This document shows, piece by piece, positions 7,741 through 16,562 of a stretch of DNA of 64,000 nucleotides. How positions within the stretch are numbered: position 1 is the stretch's first letter; the number at the start of each line of letters is the position of its first letter. Origin of the DNA: Streptomyces sp. NBC_00341 (GTDB lineage Bacteria; Actinomycetota; Actinomycetes; Streptomycetales; Streptomycetaceae); contig NZ_CP108002.1 in NCBI RefSeq assembly GCF_041435055.1, positions 4,836,001 through 4,900,000 of the forward strand, in the 5' to 3' direction. The position numbers and the translations under genes were made by a program. The notes beneath the pieces were generated by a model. That model was not told the origin of the DNA and made no database searches. It was given only the letters and a program-made list of their open reading frames with translations.

Positions 7741-9982
7741 GCCGGCGCCTCCGGGCGTCAATGAGCATTTCCTGTACGTGCCGCAGCGGCCGGCCCTCCG
7801 CGTCCGTGGCGTGCCGGGTCCAGTTCCCGTCGGGGCCCAGGTGCCAGGAGGAGGTGGTGTCGGCCATGCCCGTCTCCAGGAGGCGGCTGAGCGCGGCCCG
7901 GTGGGCGGGGTCGGTGACCCTGACGAGGGCCTCGATGCGGCGGTCGAGGTTGCGGTGCATCATGTCGGCGCTGCCGAACCAGACTTCGGGTTCGCCGCCG
8001 TTGCCGAAGGAGAACACCCGGGAGTGTTCGAGGAAGCGGCCCAGTATCGAGCGGACCCGGATGTTCTCGGAGAGGCCGGTGACGCCGGGGCGGATCGCGC
8101 AGATGCCGCGTACCCAGATGTCGACCGGGACGCCCGCCTGCGCGGCCCGGTAGCAGGCGTCGATGATCGCTTCGTCGACCATCGAGTTGACCTTGACGCG
8201 GACGTAGGCGGGGCGGCCGGCCCGCTGGTGCGCGATCTCCTTGTTGATCCGGGCGATCAGTCCGTCGCGCAGCGACTTCGGGGCGACCAGCAGCCGGCGG
8301 TAGGTCTCGCGGCGGGAGTAGCCGGAGAGCCGGTTGAAGAGGTCGGAGAGGTCCGCGCCGACCTGCGGGTCGGCGGTGAGCAGGCCGAGGTCCTCGTACA
8401 GCCGGGCCGTCTTGGGGTGGTAGTTGCCGGTGCCGACGTGCGAGTAGCGGCGCAGGGTGTCGCTCTCCTGGCGGACGACGAGCGAGAGCTTGCAGTGCGT
8501 CTTGAGGCCGACGAGCCCGTAGACGACGTGGCAGCCCGCCTCCTCCAGCTTGCGCGCCCACTTGATGTTGGCCTGCTCGTCGAAGCGGGCCTTGATCTCG
8601 ACGAGGACGAGGACCTGCTTGCCGGACTCGGCGGCGTCGATGAGGGCGTCCACTATCGGGGAGTCGCCCGAGGTCCGGTACAGGGTCTGCTTGATCGCGA
8701 GGACGTCCGGGTCGCCCGCCGCCTGTTCCAGGAAGGCCTGGACGGAGGTGGAGAAGGAGTCGTACGGGTGGTGCAGCAGGACGTCGCGTTCGCGCAGGGC
8801 GGCGAAGATGTCGGGCGCGGAGGCGGACTCGACCTCGGCCAGATCGCGGTGGGTGCCGGCGATGAACTTGGGGAACTTCAGCTCCGGCCGGTCCAGCGAC
8901 GCTATGCCGAAAAGACCGGTGAGGTCGAGCGGTCCGGGCAGCGGGTAGACCTCGGCGTCGGACACCTTCAGCTCGCGGACCAGCAGGTCCAGCACGTACG
9001 GGTCGATGGACTCCTCGACCTCAAGGCGGACCGGCGGGCCGAAGCGGCGGCGCATCAGCTCCTTCTCCAGGGCCTGGAGGAGGTTCTCCGCGTCGTCCTC
9101 CTCGACCTCCAGGTCCTCGTTCCTGGTGACCCGGAACATGTGGTGCGCGAGCACCTCCATGCCCGGGAAGAGCTCCTCCAGGTGGGCGGCGATGACGTCC
9201 TCGATGGGGACGTAGCGCTGCGGGGAGGCCTCCAGGAAGCGGGTCAGCAGCGGCGGGACCTTGACCCGGGCGAAGTGGCGGTGGCCGCTGACCGGGTTGC
9301 GTACGACGACGGCGAGGTTGAGCGAGAGGCCTGAGATGTACGGGAAGGGGTGCGCCGGGTCGACCGCGAGGGGGGTCAGTACGGGGAAGACGCGCTGCCG
9401 GAAGAACGTGAACAGGCGGGCCTGCTCCTTCTCGGTCAGCTCGGGCCAGCGGATCAGCTGGATGCCCTCGTCGGACAGGGCGGGCGCGACGTCCTGCTGG
9501 TAGCAGGCTGCGTGCCGGGCCATGAGTTCGCGCGAGCGGGTCCAGATCAGGTCGAGGACCTCGCGGGGCTGGAGCCCGGACGCGGAACGGGTGGCGACAC
9601 CCGTCGCGATCCGGCGTTTCAGGCCCGCCACCCGGACCATGAAGAACTCGTCCAGGTTCGAGGCGAAGATGGCGAGGAAATTAGCCCGTTCGAGGAGGGG
9701 GGTCGAGGGGTCCTCGGCCAGTTCCAGAACGCGTTCGTTGAACGCGAGCCAGCTGCGTTCGCGGTCCAGGAACCGGCCCTGCGGCAGCTCGTCCCCGTCG
9801 ACATCGGGCTCGTACGCGTCGGCGTCGGCGTCGATGTCGGGGTCCAGATCGGCCGCCGTGGACAGGGTGGAGCCGGTGCGGGCGGGGGTGGCGACGGCGT
9901 GCGGCCGGTGTGCGGCGAGGGAGCCGACGGACGGCTGAGCGGCGGGCTGGACCGGGACCTCGGAGCTGGGCTGCTGGCTCAT
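7727..9982 (-). CDS. ppk: Polyphosphate kinase Ppk1
   Basis: This enzyme makes polyphosphate from ATP reversibly. From ATG 9982 the protein is 751 residues. An Ala/Asp-rich tail of about 65 residues precedes the standard Ppk1 start [21 protein letters not shown]. The catalytic phospholipase-D-like domains carry [20 protein letters not shown], the histidine autophosphorylation region, and [17 protein letters not shown]. The frame is open for 60 more codons upstream, but these have no family match and no better ribosome site. It is the first gene of a ppk-CHAD-NUDIX unit beside pst. I could not find a convincing PHO box upstream. Confidence 0.95.
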   Translation of the reverse strand: MSQQPSSEVPVQPAAQPSVGSLAAHRPHAVATPARTGSTLSTAADLDPDIDADADAYEPDVDGDELPQGRFLDRERSWLAFNERVLELAEDPSTPLLERANFLAIFASNLDEFFMVRVAGLKRRIATGVATRSASGLQPREVLDLIWTRSRELMARHAACYQQDVAPALSDEGIQLIRWPELTEKEQARLFTFFRQRVFPVLTPLAVDPAHPFPYISGLSLNLAVVVRNPVSGHRHFARVKVPPLLTRFLEASPQRYVPIEDVIAAHLEELFPGMEVLAHHMFRVTRNEDLEVEEDDAENLLQALEKELMRRRFGPPVRLEVEESIDPYVLDLLVRELKVSDAEVYPLPGPLDLTGLFGIASLDRPELKFPKFIAGTHRDLAEVESASAPDIFAALRERDVLLHHPYDSFSTSVQAFLEQAAGDPDVLAIKQTLYRTSGDSPIVDALIDAAESGKQVLVLVEIKARFDEQANIKWARKLEEAGCHVVYGLVGLKTHCKLSLVVRQESDTLRRYSHVGTGNYHPKTARLYEDLGLLTADPQVGADLSDLFNRLSGYSRRETYRRLLVAPKSLRDGLIARINKEIAHQRAGRPAYVRVKVNSMVDEAIIDACYRAAQAGVPVDIWVRGICAIRPGVTGLSENIRVRSILGRFLEHSRVFSFGNGGEPEVWFGSADMMHRNLDRRIEALVRVTDPAHRAALSRLLETGMADTTSSWHLGPDGNWTRHATDAEGRPLRHVQEMLIDARRRRRATP

Positions 9983-10178
9983 GGGCCCATTCTTCCGCGC
10001 GGAGTGCTCCGGGGGCGCGTCGGAGGGGGGTGAGATCGCGGAGATCGCACGGTCGGCGCGTTCTCTGCCGGGAATTCTCCCGTTGCGGGGGGACGGCACA
10101 GCTGGCTGCATCCTGAGAGGGTCGCAAGGGCGTCTGAATGCCCGGTAACGGCGACATGACATGCAGGAAGCGGTGTGG

Positions 10179-10214
10179 CCGTGTCCGGGGGCGACTGCGG
10201 GCCCCCGGACACGG
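10179..10214. terminator. Terminator between ABC operon and ppk region
   Basis: A perfect 14-bp stem (10179-10192 with 10201-10214) with an 8-base loop lies 11 bases beyond the stop of the leftward permease gene. It insulates ppk from the upstream ABC operon. Confidence 0.85.
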
Positions 10215-10225
10215 CTTCGGGCTCC

Positions 10226-11197
10226 TCAGCCGTGGCTGCGGCGCAGGACGCGGAAGGCGAGGGCGACGGCGACGGCGGTGAGGACCAGCAGGACGCCGGT
10301 CTCGATCAGCTGGAGCGGCCAGAAGTGCGAGGCCGGGTGGTAGTCCACGTACTGCGAGACGGCGCCGTGCCGGGCCATGCACGCGTCGACGTCAGCGGCG
10401 CCGGAGCAGGTGGTGTCGCCCAGCCGGGTGCCGCCGCCGGTCATCCAGCCGACGGAGACGTCGGACGCCGCCGACGGATACCGGATCTCCCGCCCGAGGG
10501 CCGTGGTGTCCGTCCGCATCGGCCACAGGCTGCCACGTACGGCGTTCATGACCACGACCACTGCGGCGTAGGCGGCCGCGGTGACGGCCATCGCGGGCAG
10601 CGTGCGCCGGACCAGTACCGCGGCGAGGGCGCCGAGGGCCAGGCAGAGCAGGGCGTAGCCCACCGGGGCGGGGCCCATCGCCCCGTACACCTGCGGCTCG
10701 AACCACTGGACCGGGTAGTTCGTGCCGCGCGCCCGGAACCAGGCCCAGCCGTACACGGCGGACAGGACGGAGACGCCGGACACGGTGAGGACGGCGGGTA
10801 CGGCGAGCTTCGCGGTCAGCCAGCGGGCGGGGCTGACGGACTGGCTCCAGGAGAGCCGGTAGGTGCCGTCCTCCAGCTCCCGGCCGATCATCGGCCCGGC
10901 GACGAACACGCCGAACGCCGCGGGCAGCACCATCATCGCGGCGCCCGCGTACCCGAGCAGGTGGTTGAAGTACAGCTCGACGCTGAGGAAGTGGCGGACG
11001 GCGATGCCGCAGCCGTGGACCGTGTGCCGTACCGAGCAGCCGGTGTCGTCGAAGGTGGTGGCGGCGGCCGACGTCACCCACCAGGCCACGCCCATCAGCA
11101 CGATCCCGACGAGCGCGAGCGCTCCGGTGATCCACAGGACGCGGCGGTGCTGGAGTACGACGACGCGGGCCGGGCCGCGCAGGGCGAGGGTGCTCAT
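10226..11197 (-). CDS. ABC-2 type transporter permease
   Basis: A membrane protein of 323 residues with about six hydrophobic segments (for example ALALVGIVLMGVAWWVT near residue 35 and ETGVLLVLTAVAVALAF near the C-terminus). It also has extracytoplasmic loops containing cysteines. It looks like the membrane half of a GntR(YtrA)-controlled ABC exporter, the arrangement common in Gram-positive envelope-stress or antibiotic-detoxification modules. Its start overlaps the ATPase stop (ATGA). Substrate is unknown. A terminator follows directly. Confidence 0.85.
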   Translation of the reverse strand: MSTLALRGPARVVVLQHRRVLWITGALALVGIVLMGVAWWVTSAAATTFDDTGCSVRHTVHGCGIAVRHFLSVELYFNHLLGYAGAAMMVLPAAFGVFVAGPMIGRELEDGTYRLSWSQSVSPARWLTAKLAVPAVLTVSGVSVLSAVYGWAWFRARGTNYPVQWFEPQVYGAMGPAPVGYALLCLALGALAAVLVRRTLPAMAVTAAAYAAVVVVMNAVRGSLWPMRTDTTALGREIRYPSAASDVSVGWMTGGGTRLGDTTCSGAADVDACMARHGAVSQYVDYHPASHFWPLQLIETGVLLVLTAVAVALAFRVLRRSHG

Positions 11198-12096
11198 GCC
11201 GCGCTCACCGCCGCCCGGGTCGTGGCCGCCGCGCTCGGCGTGAGCAGCGGGGGCGCCTCGGGGGAGCGCAGGTGTGCCAGCAGCAGCTCCTCCAGTGACG
11301 GTTCCGCGGTCTCCCAGGTGTCGGTGTCCACCGGGCCCTCCTTCCGGACGAGTGCGGTCTGCCGCCGTCCCGTGGTGCGGGACTCGACGACGGTGTGCGG
11401 GGCGAGGTCCTGTACCGGACCGGTGAGCAGGGTGTGTGCGGTGAGCAGGTCGTCGGTCTCGCCGCCGAGGCGGACCCGGCCGCCGTCGACGAGCAGCAGG
11501 TAGTCGCAGGCGCCCTCCAGCTCGGCGAGGATGTGCGAGGACATCACGATGGTGATGGAGCGCTCGGCGGCCTCGGCCATCAGGGCGCCCATCAGCTGGT
11601 GCCGGCCGAGCGGGTCGAGGTCGGCCATCGGCTCGTCCAGCAGCAGTAGTTCGGGCCGCTTGCCGAGGGCGAGTGCCAGGGCGAGCCGGGTCTGCTGGCC
11701 GCCGGACAGGGTGCGGACCCTGGCGTCACCGGGCAGCGGCTCCGTGATGCGCTCCGCGACGTCCTGGTCCCAGGTGTCCGGGTTCAGCTCGGCGCCCGCC
11801 CAGAGCGTCTCGGTGACCGTCAACTGCGGGTACAGCGGCTTGTCCTGGGCCACGAAGGCCATGCGGCGGCGGGCGTCGCCGGGCGCCGAGCCCAGTACCC
11901 GTACCGTCCCCTCGGCCGGCCGCAGGAATCCCGCGGCCAGGCTCAACAGGGTCGACTTCCCGGCGCCGTTCGGGCCGACGAGCGCGCATACGCGTCCGGC
12001 GGGCAGCCGGAACGAGCAGTCGCGCAGCGCCCAGCCCCCGCCCCTGCCCCGGTACTTCATGCCGAGGCCCTCGGCCTCGATCGCAGCGCCTGTCAT
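11194..12096 (-). CDS. ABC transporter ATP-binding protein
   Basis: The 300-residue ATPase has Walker A GPNGAGKST, signature LSGGQQTRLALALAL, Walker B LLLLDEPMADLDP and H-loop SSHIL. A C-terminal extension of about 80 residues follows the ABC core, as in exporter-type ATPases. It energises the adjoining permease. Its start overlaps the upstream GntR regulator stop (ATGA), so regulator, ATPase and permease are one coupled operon. Substrate unknown. Confidence 0.92.
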   Translation of the reverse strand: MTGAAIEAEGLGMKYRGRGGGWALRDCSFRLPAGRVCALVGPNGAGKSTLLSLAAGFLRPAEGTVRVLGSAPGDARRRMAFVAQDKPLYPQLTVTETLWAGAELNPDTWDQDVAERITEPLPGDARVRTLSGGQQTRLALALALGKRPELLLLDEPMADLDPLGRHQLMGALMAEAAERSITIVMSSHILAELEGACDYLLLVDGGRVRLGGETDDLLTAHTLLTGPVQDLAPHTVVESRTTGRRQTALVRKEGPVDTDTWETAEPSLEELLLAHLRSPEAPPLLTPSAAATTRAAVSAA

Positions 12097-12503
12097 CCGG
12101 CCTGTTCTCCCTCGAAGGTCTTGTTCAGTACGGCGGTGAAGAGCGCGCTCACGTCGTCCTTGTCCAGCCCGGCGGCGCGGGCACGGCGGGCCCAGTCGGC
12201 GAGTTCGGCGCGCAGCGGGGCGTCGGCGGCCGCCGCCGCGCCGCCGAGGGTGCGGGTGACGAAGGTGCCGAGGCCGCGCCGGGCCTCGACGAGCCCTTCG
12301 CGCTCCAGCTCCCGGTAGGCCTTGAGCACGGTGTTCGGGTTGATGGCGGTGGCCTCCACGACCTCGCGTGCGGTGGGCAGCCGGTCGCCGGGCTTCAGCA
12401 GATTCAGGCGCAGGGCCTGTTTGGTCTGCTGGACGATCTGGAGGTACGTGGCGATGCCGCTGCGCCGGTCGATGCGGTACTCGACTGCTGCGGGCTGTGC
12501 CAT
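12093..12503 (-). CDS. GntR-family (YtrA-like) transcriptional repressor
   Basis: A short 136-residue GntR protein: an N-terminal winged helix (GIATYLQIVQQTKQALRLNL, LPTAREVVEATAINPNTVLK, GLGTFV) and only a small C-terminal helical tail. This is the YtrA subfamily architecture that controls ABC operons. ATG 12503 is preferred over 12518 because GAAAGGGG lies six bases upstream and because the longer start would lie inside the operator palindrome. It probably represses its own operon by binding the perfect palindrome at 12510-12537. The inducing ligand is unknown. Confidence 0.9.
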   Translation of the reverse strand: MAQPAAVEYRIDRRSGIATYLQIVQQTKQALRLNLLKPGDRLPTAREVVEATAINPNTVLKAYRELEREGLVEARRGLGTFVTRTLGGAAAAADAPLRAELADWARRARAAGLDKDDVSALFTAVLNKTFEGEQAG

Positions 12504-12509
12504 GTTCAC

Positions 12510-12537
12510 CCCTTTCACTAATTGAGTAGTGAAAGGG
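12510..12537 (-). promoter_or_regulatory. Operator palindrome of the GntR-ABC operon
   Basis: Perfect 11-bp arms CCCTTTCACTA and TAGTGAAAGGG are separated by 6 bases. The arm nearest the gene contains the ribosome-binding sequence of the GntR gene. A bound repressor would therefore cover the transcription start region. The arrangement is typical of YtrA-type autoregulation; binding by this protein is inferred. Confidence 0.8.
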
Positions 12538-12547
12538 TGGCGTAAAA

Positions 12548-12577
12548 CTGGGGCGGCGTCAAACGACGCCGCCCCAG
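12548..12577 (-). terminator. Rho-independent terminator of mshD
   Basis: A perfect 13-bp GC-rich stem (12548-12560 with 12565-12577) with an AAAC loop is followed on the minus strand by TTTTA. It lies 16 bases past the mshD stop and has an unusually canonical form for this genome. Confidence 0.9.
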
Positions 12578-12593
12578 CAGTGGTTGTGACTGC

Positions 12594-13547
12594 TCAGGAC
12601 TCCGTGCGGTACATCAGGTCCACCTCGTGGGTGGTGAAGCCCATCCGCTCGTAGACCGCCACGGCCGCGGTGTTGTCCGCGTCGACGTAGAGCATCGCGG
12701 TCGGCAGCCCCTCGGCGGCGAGGTGGCGCAGCCCGATCGCGGTGAGCGCCTTGCCCAGGCCGCCGCCCTGCGCGTCGGGCCGGATGCCGACGACGTACAC
12801 CTCACCGAGCTGGTCCTCGGCGTGCACCTTCGTCCAGTGGAAGCCGATCAGCTCGGTGCCGCCGTCATCGGTGGCGCCGTCATCGGTGGCGCGCTCCGCG
12901 AGGAAGAAGCCCTTCGGGTCGAACCAGGGCTCGGCCTTGCGGTCGTCGAGGTCGCGCTGGGTCAGCGAGCCCTGCTCGGGGTGGTGGGCGAAGGCGGCGC
13001 GGTTCACGGCCAGCCAGGCGGCGTCGTCCTGGCCGGGGACGAACGCGCGGACGGTGACGCCCGGCGGCAGCACCGGCTCCGCGATGTTCAGCGGGCTCAA
13101 CGGGCGCCGCAGTTGCCGCAGTTCGCGGAAGAGCGAGAGGCCGAGGACCTGGGCGAGGTGGCGCGCGGCTGACCTGCCGCCGTGCGCCCACACCCGCAGC
13201 CGCTTCCCCGTGGCGGCCAGCAGCGCCGCCCCGAGCGCCCGCCCGTGCCCGTGCCCCCGGTGCGAGGGGTGCACGACCAGCTCGGCGGCCGGCGCCTCCA
13301 CGGGGTCGGTGTCCTCCAGCTGCGCGTACCCGACGAGCACGCCCCCGGCGGTCAGCAGGAAGTGCCGCACGCCCTCCCGGTGACCGCCGCGCAGCTGCAG
13401 CCGCCCCTGCTCGGACACGGCCTGCCTGCCGTCGGACCTGGCCGCCTCCGCGAGCAGCCCGGACACGGCCTCCGCCTGCTCGGGGTCGAGGGCGTCGAGC
13501 GTCCGGATCTCGCGGCCGGGGGCGGGGAGGGGTACGTCAGTCGTCAT
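12594..13547 (-). CDS. mshD: Mycothiol synthase MshD
   Basis: A 317-residue protein with two tandem GNAT domains. The N-terminal acetyl-CoA-site remnant is HPSHRGHGHGRALG. The active C-terminal one is VYVVGIRPDAQGGGLGKAL followed by LYVDADNTAAVAVYERMGF. MshD acetylates Cys-GlcN-Ins to complete mycothiol, the actinobacterial redox thiol. Length and both motifs match the family. A short DG-rich insertion (ATDDGATDDGG) lies in the C-terminal domain. A TACGCT -10-like element seven bases before the ATG, within a GTACGAGCGTAC palindrome, suggests a leaderless transcript. Confidence 0.94.
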   Translation of the reverse strand: MTTDVPLPAPGREIRTLDALDPEQAEAVSGLLAEAARSDGRQAVSEQGRLQLRGGHREGVRHFLLTAGGVLVGYAQLEDTDPVEAPAAELVVHPSHRGHGHGRALGAALLAATGKRLRVWAHGGRSAARHLAQVLGLSLFRELRQLRRPLSPLNIAEPVLPPGVTVRAFVPGQDDAAWLAVNRAAFAHHPEQGSLTQRDLDDRKAEPWFDPKGFFLAERATDDGATDDGGTELIGFHWTKVHAEDQLGEVYVVGIRPDAQGGGLGKALTAIGLRHLAAEGLPTAMLYVDADNTAAVAVYERMGFTTHEVDLMYRTES

Positions 13548-13615
13548 GTGTACGAGCGTACGTGGCCCTTGGGCGGGCGGCGGCGGGGTTCCTTGACGTT
13601 GCCCTGGTCCTTGGT

Positions 13616-14067
13616 GCGGGGTTCCGTCCTCAATCGCCGGACGGGCTTGGGTGCGGGTGCTCCGCCGGGTGCGGGGCCGCCTGCCCCGGTGGGTGGGGGT
13701 TCGGGGTCCCTCCGGGGCGTCTCCTCAAACGACGAACGTGCGGGGGGTCCGCATTGCGTACCCGGGTCTGTGTTCGTCGTTCTGCGGGGACTCCCCTGCA
13801 CGCCCCCGAACCCGCCCGTCGCGCGTCTGCGACAGCAGCTCCGCCGGTGTGCAGACGCGAGTGGCGCTGGGGTGGGGACGTGCAGGGGAGTCCCCGCAGG
13901 AAATGGCGTACGACCCGGGTCCCTCACGTACCCGGGTGAACACGCCATTTTCGAGGAGACGCCCCGGAGGGGCACCGCCCCCCACCCACCGGGGCAGGCG
14001 CACCCCGCACAGGCGGAGCACCCGCACCCGCACACCAAGCCCGTCCGGCGATTGAGGACGGAACCCC
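13616..14067. repeat. 452-bp imperfect palindrome (large inverted repeat element)
   Basis: The sequence folds back on itself around position 13841. Matching blocks include 13621-13642 with 14041-14062 (22 bp exact), 13782-13800 with 13881-13899 (19 bp) and 13822-13830 with 13851-13859. There are many partly matching blocks between. The outer ends carry the dispersed motif TCCTCAATCGCCGGACGGGC, also seen after pitA. No credible gene is present in either strand, although several frames are open by composition. It may be a non-autonomous mobile element or the product of an inverted duplication of an intergenic repeat. Confidence 0.85.
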
Positions 14068-14127
14068 GCGCTCCGGGAAGGCGGCGCCATATGGGCGAAT
14101 GGCCCCGTTCCGATCGGGCGGCAACCA

Positions 14128-14143
14128 GTTCGTAACCACGAAC
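14128..14143 (+). promoter_or_regulatory. Candidate operator upstream of the 5'-nucleotidase
   Basis: A perfect 6-bp inverted repeat GTTCGT-AACC-ACGAAC lies about 95 bases before the start codon. A TAGGCT -10-like hexamer occurs near 14171. It does not match the PHO-box direct-repeat pattern. Regulator unknown. Confidence 0.4.
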
Positions 14144-14238
14144 ACCTGTCGCGCTACGCGCGTTGACTCTAGGCTGCGGCACGCAGTCTCCAGACTCGTC
14201 ACCACTCTCAGACCTCCGCTGAACTCACAAGGGGACCG

Positions 14239-16122
14239 ATGTCAGCGACACCGCAGAAGAACCGCGCGTCCCGGCGGGTGCTCGCCGCCGCTGCCGGCCT
14301 TGCCACCGTCGGAGCGCTCGTCGCGGCCATGCCGGCCGGCGCGCAGGAGCGCGGACACGGGCACGGCAAGGGTCACGGCCATCACGCGCCGGACCGGACC
14401 GTCGACGTACAACTGCTGTCCTTCAACGACCTGCACGGCAACCTGGAGCCGCCGGCCGGCTCGGCCGGTACGGTCAACGAGACGCAGGCCGACGGCACGG
14501 TGAAGGCCGTTCCGGCAGGCGGCGTGGAGTACCTCGCCTCCTCCCTGCGCACCGCGCGCAAGGGCCACCCGTACTCGATCACCGCGGCCGGCGGCGACAT
14601 GGTGGGCGCGAGCCCGCTGCTGTCGGGGCTCTTCCACGACGAGCCGACCATCGAGGCGCTCAACAAGATCGACCTCGACGTGACGAGCGTCGGCAACCAC
14701 GAGTTCGACGAGGGCGCCACGGAGCTGGCCCGCCTCCAGAACGGCGGCTGCCACCCGGTCGAGGGGTGCTACGAGAAGGGCAAGAAGTTCAAGGGTGCCG
14801 ACTTCCCCTACCTCGCAGCCAACGTGACGAGCGAGAAGACCGGCAAGCCGATCCTCAAGCCGTACACGGTGTGGAAGAAGAACGGCGTGAAGGTCGGCTT
14901 CATCGGGGTGACCCTGGAGGGCACGCCGAACATCGTGACGGCCAACGGCGTCAAGGGCCTGAAGTTCCACGACGAGATCGAGACGGTCAACAAGTACGCC
15001 AAGGAGCTGGACCGGCAGGGCGTCAAGTCCATCGTCGCGCTGATCCACGAGGGCGGCGCCCCCGCCTCGTCGTCGTACAACTACGACTGCGACAGCCCGG
15101 GTGCCGGTGACGGCATCTCCGGGCCGATCACCGACATCGCCAAGGGCATCTCGCCGAAGGTCGACGCGCTGGTGACGGGCCACACCCACCAGGCGTACGT
15201 GTGCACCATCCCGGACCCGGCGGGCAACCCGCGCCTGGTCACCTCGGCCTCGTCGTTCGGCAAGCTGTACACGGACACGACGCTCACCTACGACCGCCGC
15301 ACCAACGACATCGTGCGCACGGCGGTGAAGACGTCGAAGGCGCAGAAGGGGTCGAAGCACCACCCGCACCCCAAGCCCGCGAACCCGGTCTCCGCGAACC
15401 ACATCGTGAACAGGGACCAGGCCCCGGCGAACGACATGACGGCCCTCATCGCGCGCTGGAACACCCTCGCGGCGCCGATCGCGAACCGGCCGCAGGGCTA
15501 CATCTCGGCCGACATCAACGGCCGGGGCTCCACGGCCCCGGAGAAGCCGCTCGGCAACCTGATCGCGGACGCGCAGCTGGAGGGCCTTGCCCCGGCGGAC
15601 AAGGGCGGGGCGGTCGTCGCCTTCATGAACCCGGGCGGCATCCGCGCGGACCTGGTGTACAAGGCGTCGGGCAGTGAGGGCGACGGCGTGGTGACGTACG
15701 GCGAGTCGTTCACCGTGCAGCCGTTCACCAACATGATGAACGTCCTCGACCTGACCGGTGCGCAGCTCGTCAGCGCGCTCCAGCAGCAGGTCAGCGGCGC
15801 GAACGAGGCCAGCCCGAAGATCCTTCAGGTGTCGAAGGGCCTCACGTACACGCTGGACATGACGAAGTCGGGTGCGGACCGGGTGGTCGCCGACACGATT
15901 CTGCTGAATGGTGAGGCGATCGACCCGGCCAAGACGTACCGGGTCGCGATGAACGAGTTCCTGGCGGGTGGCGGCGACGGCTTCGCGGCGCTCGGTGAGG
16001 GCACCAACAAGCTGGTCGGTGCCTCCGACCTGGACCTGTTCAACGAGTACCTGGCCGCGCACTCCACGGCCGCCGCGCCGCTGGCCCCGCCGGCGACGGA
16101 CCGGATCACGGTCGTTCAGTAG
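14239..16122 (+). CDS. Secreted bifunctional metallophosphatase/5'-nucleotidase
   Basis: The 627-residue protein has an N-terminal signal peptide (basic start, hydrophobic residues 15-33, likely cleavage after AGA near 35) and then a His-rich GHGHGKGHGHH stretch. The metallophosphoesterase domain shows SFNDLHGN (61-68), GNHEFDEG (152-159) and GHTHQ (314-318). The C-terminal nucleotidase domain has NPGGIRADLVYKASG and NEFLAGGGDGF. It should release phosphate from extracellular nucleotides, which fits its position beside the phosphate uptake genes. Start ATG 14239 has AAGGGG upstream. A bidirectional terminator follows at 16185-16218. Confidence 0.95.
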   Translation: MSATPQKNRASRRVLAAAAGLATVGALVAAMPAGAQERGHGHGKGHGHHAPDRTVDVQLLSFNDLHGNLEPPAGSAGTVNETQADGTVKAVPAGGVEYLASSLRTARKGHPYSITAAGGDMVGASPLLSGLFHDEPTIEALNKIDLDVTSVGNHEFDEGATELARLQNGGCHPVEGCYEKGKKFKGADFPYLAANVTSEKTGKPILKPYTVWKKNGVKVGFIGVTLEGTPNIVTANGVKGLKFHDEIETVNKYAKELDRQGVKSIVALIHEGGAPASSSYNYDCDSPGAGDGISGPITDIAKGISPKVDALVTGHTHQAYVCTIPDPAGNPRLVTSASSFGKLYTDTTLTYDRRTNDIVRTAVKTSKAQKGSKHHPHPKPANPVSANHIVNRDQAPANDMTALIARWNTLAAPIANRPQGYISADINGRGSTAPEKPLGNLIADAQLEGLAPADKGGAVVAFMNPGGIRADLVYKASGSEGDGVVTYGESFTVQPFTNMMNVLDLTGAQLVSALQQQVSGANEASPKILQVSKGLTYTLDMTKSGADRVVADTILLNGEAIDPAKTYRVAMNEFLAGGGDGFAALGEGTNKLVGASDLDLFNEYLAAHSTAAAPLAPPATDRITVVQ

Positions 16123-16184
16123 CTCCGGCTACGAGGCATCGCCCCTGTGCCCGAGCGCTCGGGCGCGCGGACCGAGTTCGAACA

Positions 16185-16218
16185 CCGACGGCCCGCCACG
16201 AAAGTGGCGGGCCGTCGG
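16185..16218. terminator. Bidirectional terminator
   Basis: A perfect 15-bp stem (16185-16199 with 16204-16218) closed by a GAAA tetraloop lies between the convergent 5'-nucleotidase and toxin-like genes. Confidence 0.9.
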
Positions 16219-16222
16219 CTTA

Positions 16223-16540
16223 TCAGGCCGGTCCGGGGACGAAGATCTCGTGTCCCCCGACTCGGCGCCACAGGACATGCGTCTCACCTGGACGGAGCTC
16301 GTCTCCGTACTGCCAGGTGGCACGGCCGTCGGGCGCCCATGTCATCTCCATGACGGGGCGTGCGCCCTGTGGTACGGAGATGCCCTGAACCGGCTTGACC
16401 CGGAGCCCGGGTCGGAACTGCCCACGCTCCACATCCGGGACGAACTTCTTCCGGATGACCTCTTCGAAGCGCCTTCGCTCTTCAGGTTTCAGAGACTTGA
16501 AATCGCGCTTGAAGTGGGCAGTCGTCTCAAAAGTCGGCAA
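16223..16540 (-). CDS. RelE/ParE-superfamily toxin-like protein
   Basis: A 105-residue protein resembling RelE/ParE/HigB folds. Helical start HFKRDFKSLKPEERRRFEEV is followed by a strand-rich second half (RVKPVQG, EMTWAPDGRATWQYG, HVLWRRVGGHEIF). Such toxins cleave ribosome-bound mRNA or poison gyrase; which applies cannot be told. TTG 16540 is the likely start, with GGAGG a few bases upstream. It follows the AbrB-like gene by 22 bases, the antitoxin-first order of type II modules. A plain housekeeping function is possible but less likely. Confidence 0.65.
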   Translation of the reverse strand: MPTFETTAHFKRDFKSLKPEERRRFEEVIRKKFVPDVERGQFRPGLRVKPVQGISVPQGARPVMEMTWAPDGRATWQYGDELRPGETHVLWRRVGGHEIFVPGPA

Positions 16541-16562
16541 TCGGGCCTCCCGGTGTCAGACG

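Noticed and set aside
9983..10170. PHO box before ppk
   Set aside because: Streptomyces ppk is known to be phosphate-controlled, but I find no GTTCACC-like 11-bp direct repeats in the correct orientation here.
14242..16062. A 606-codon open frame antisense to the 5'-nucleotidase, and similar long antisense frames such as 277-1713 and 27500-29332
   Set aside because: Their composition (Arg/Gly/Ala/Asp-rich, no motifs) and exact overlap with well-identified genes show they are shadows of third-position GC bias.
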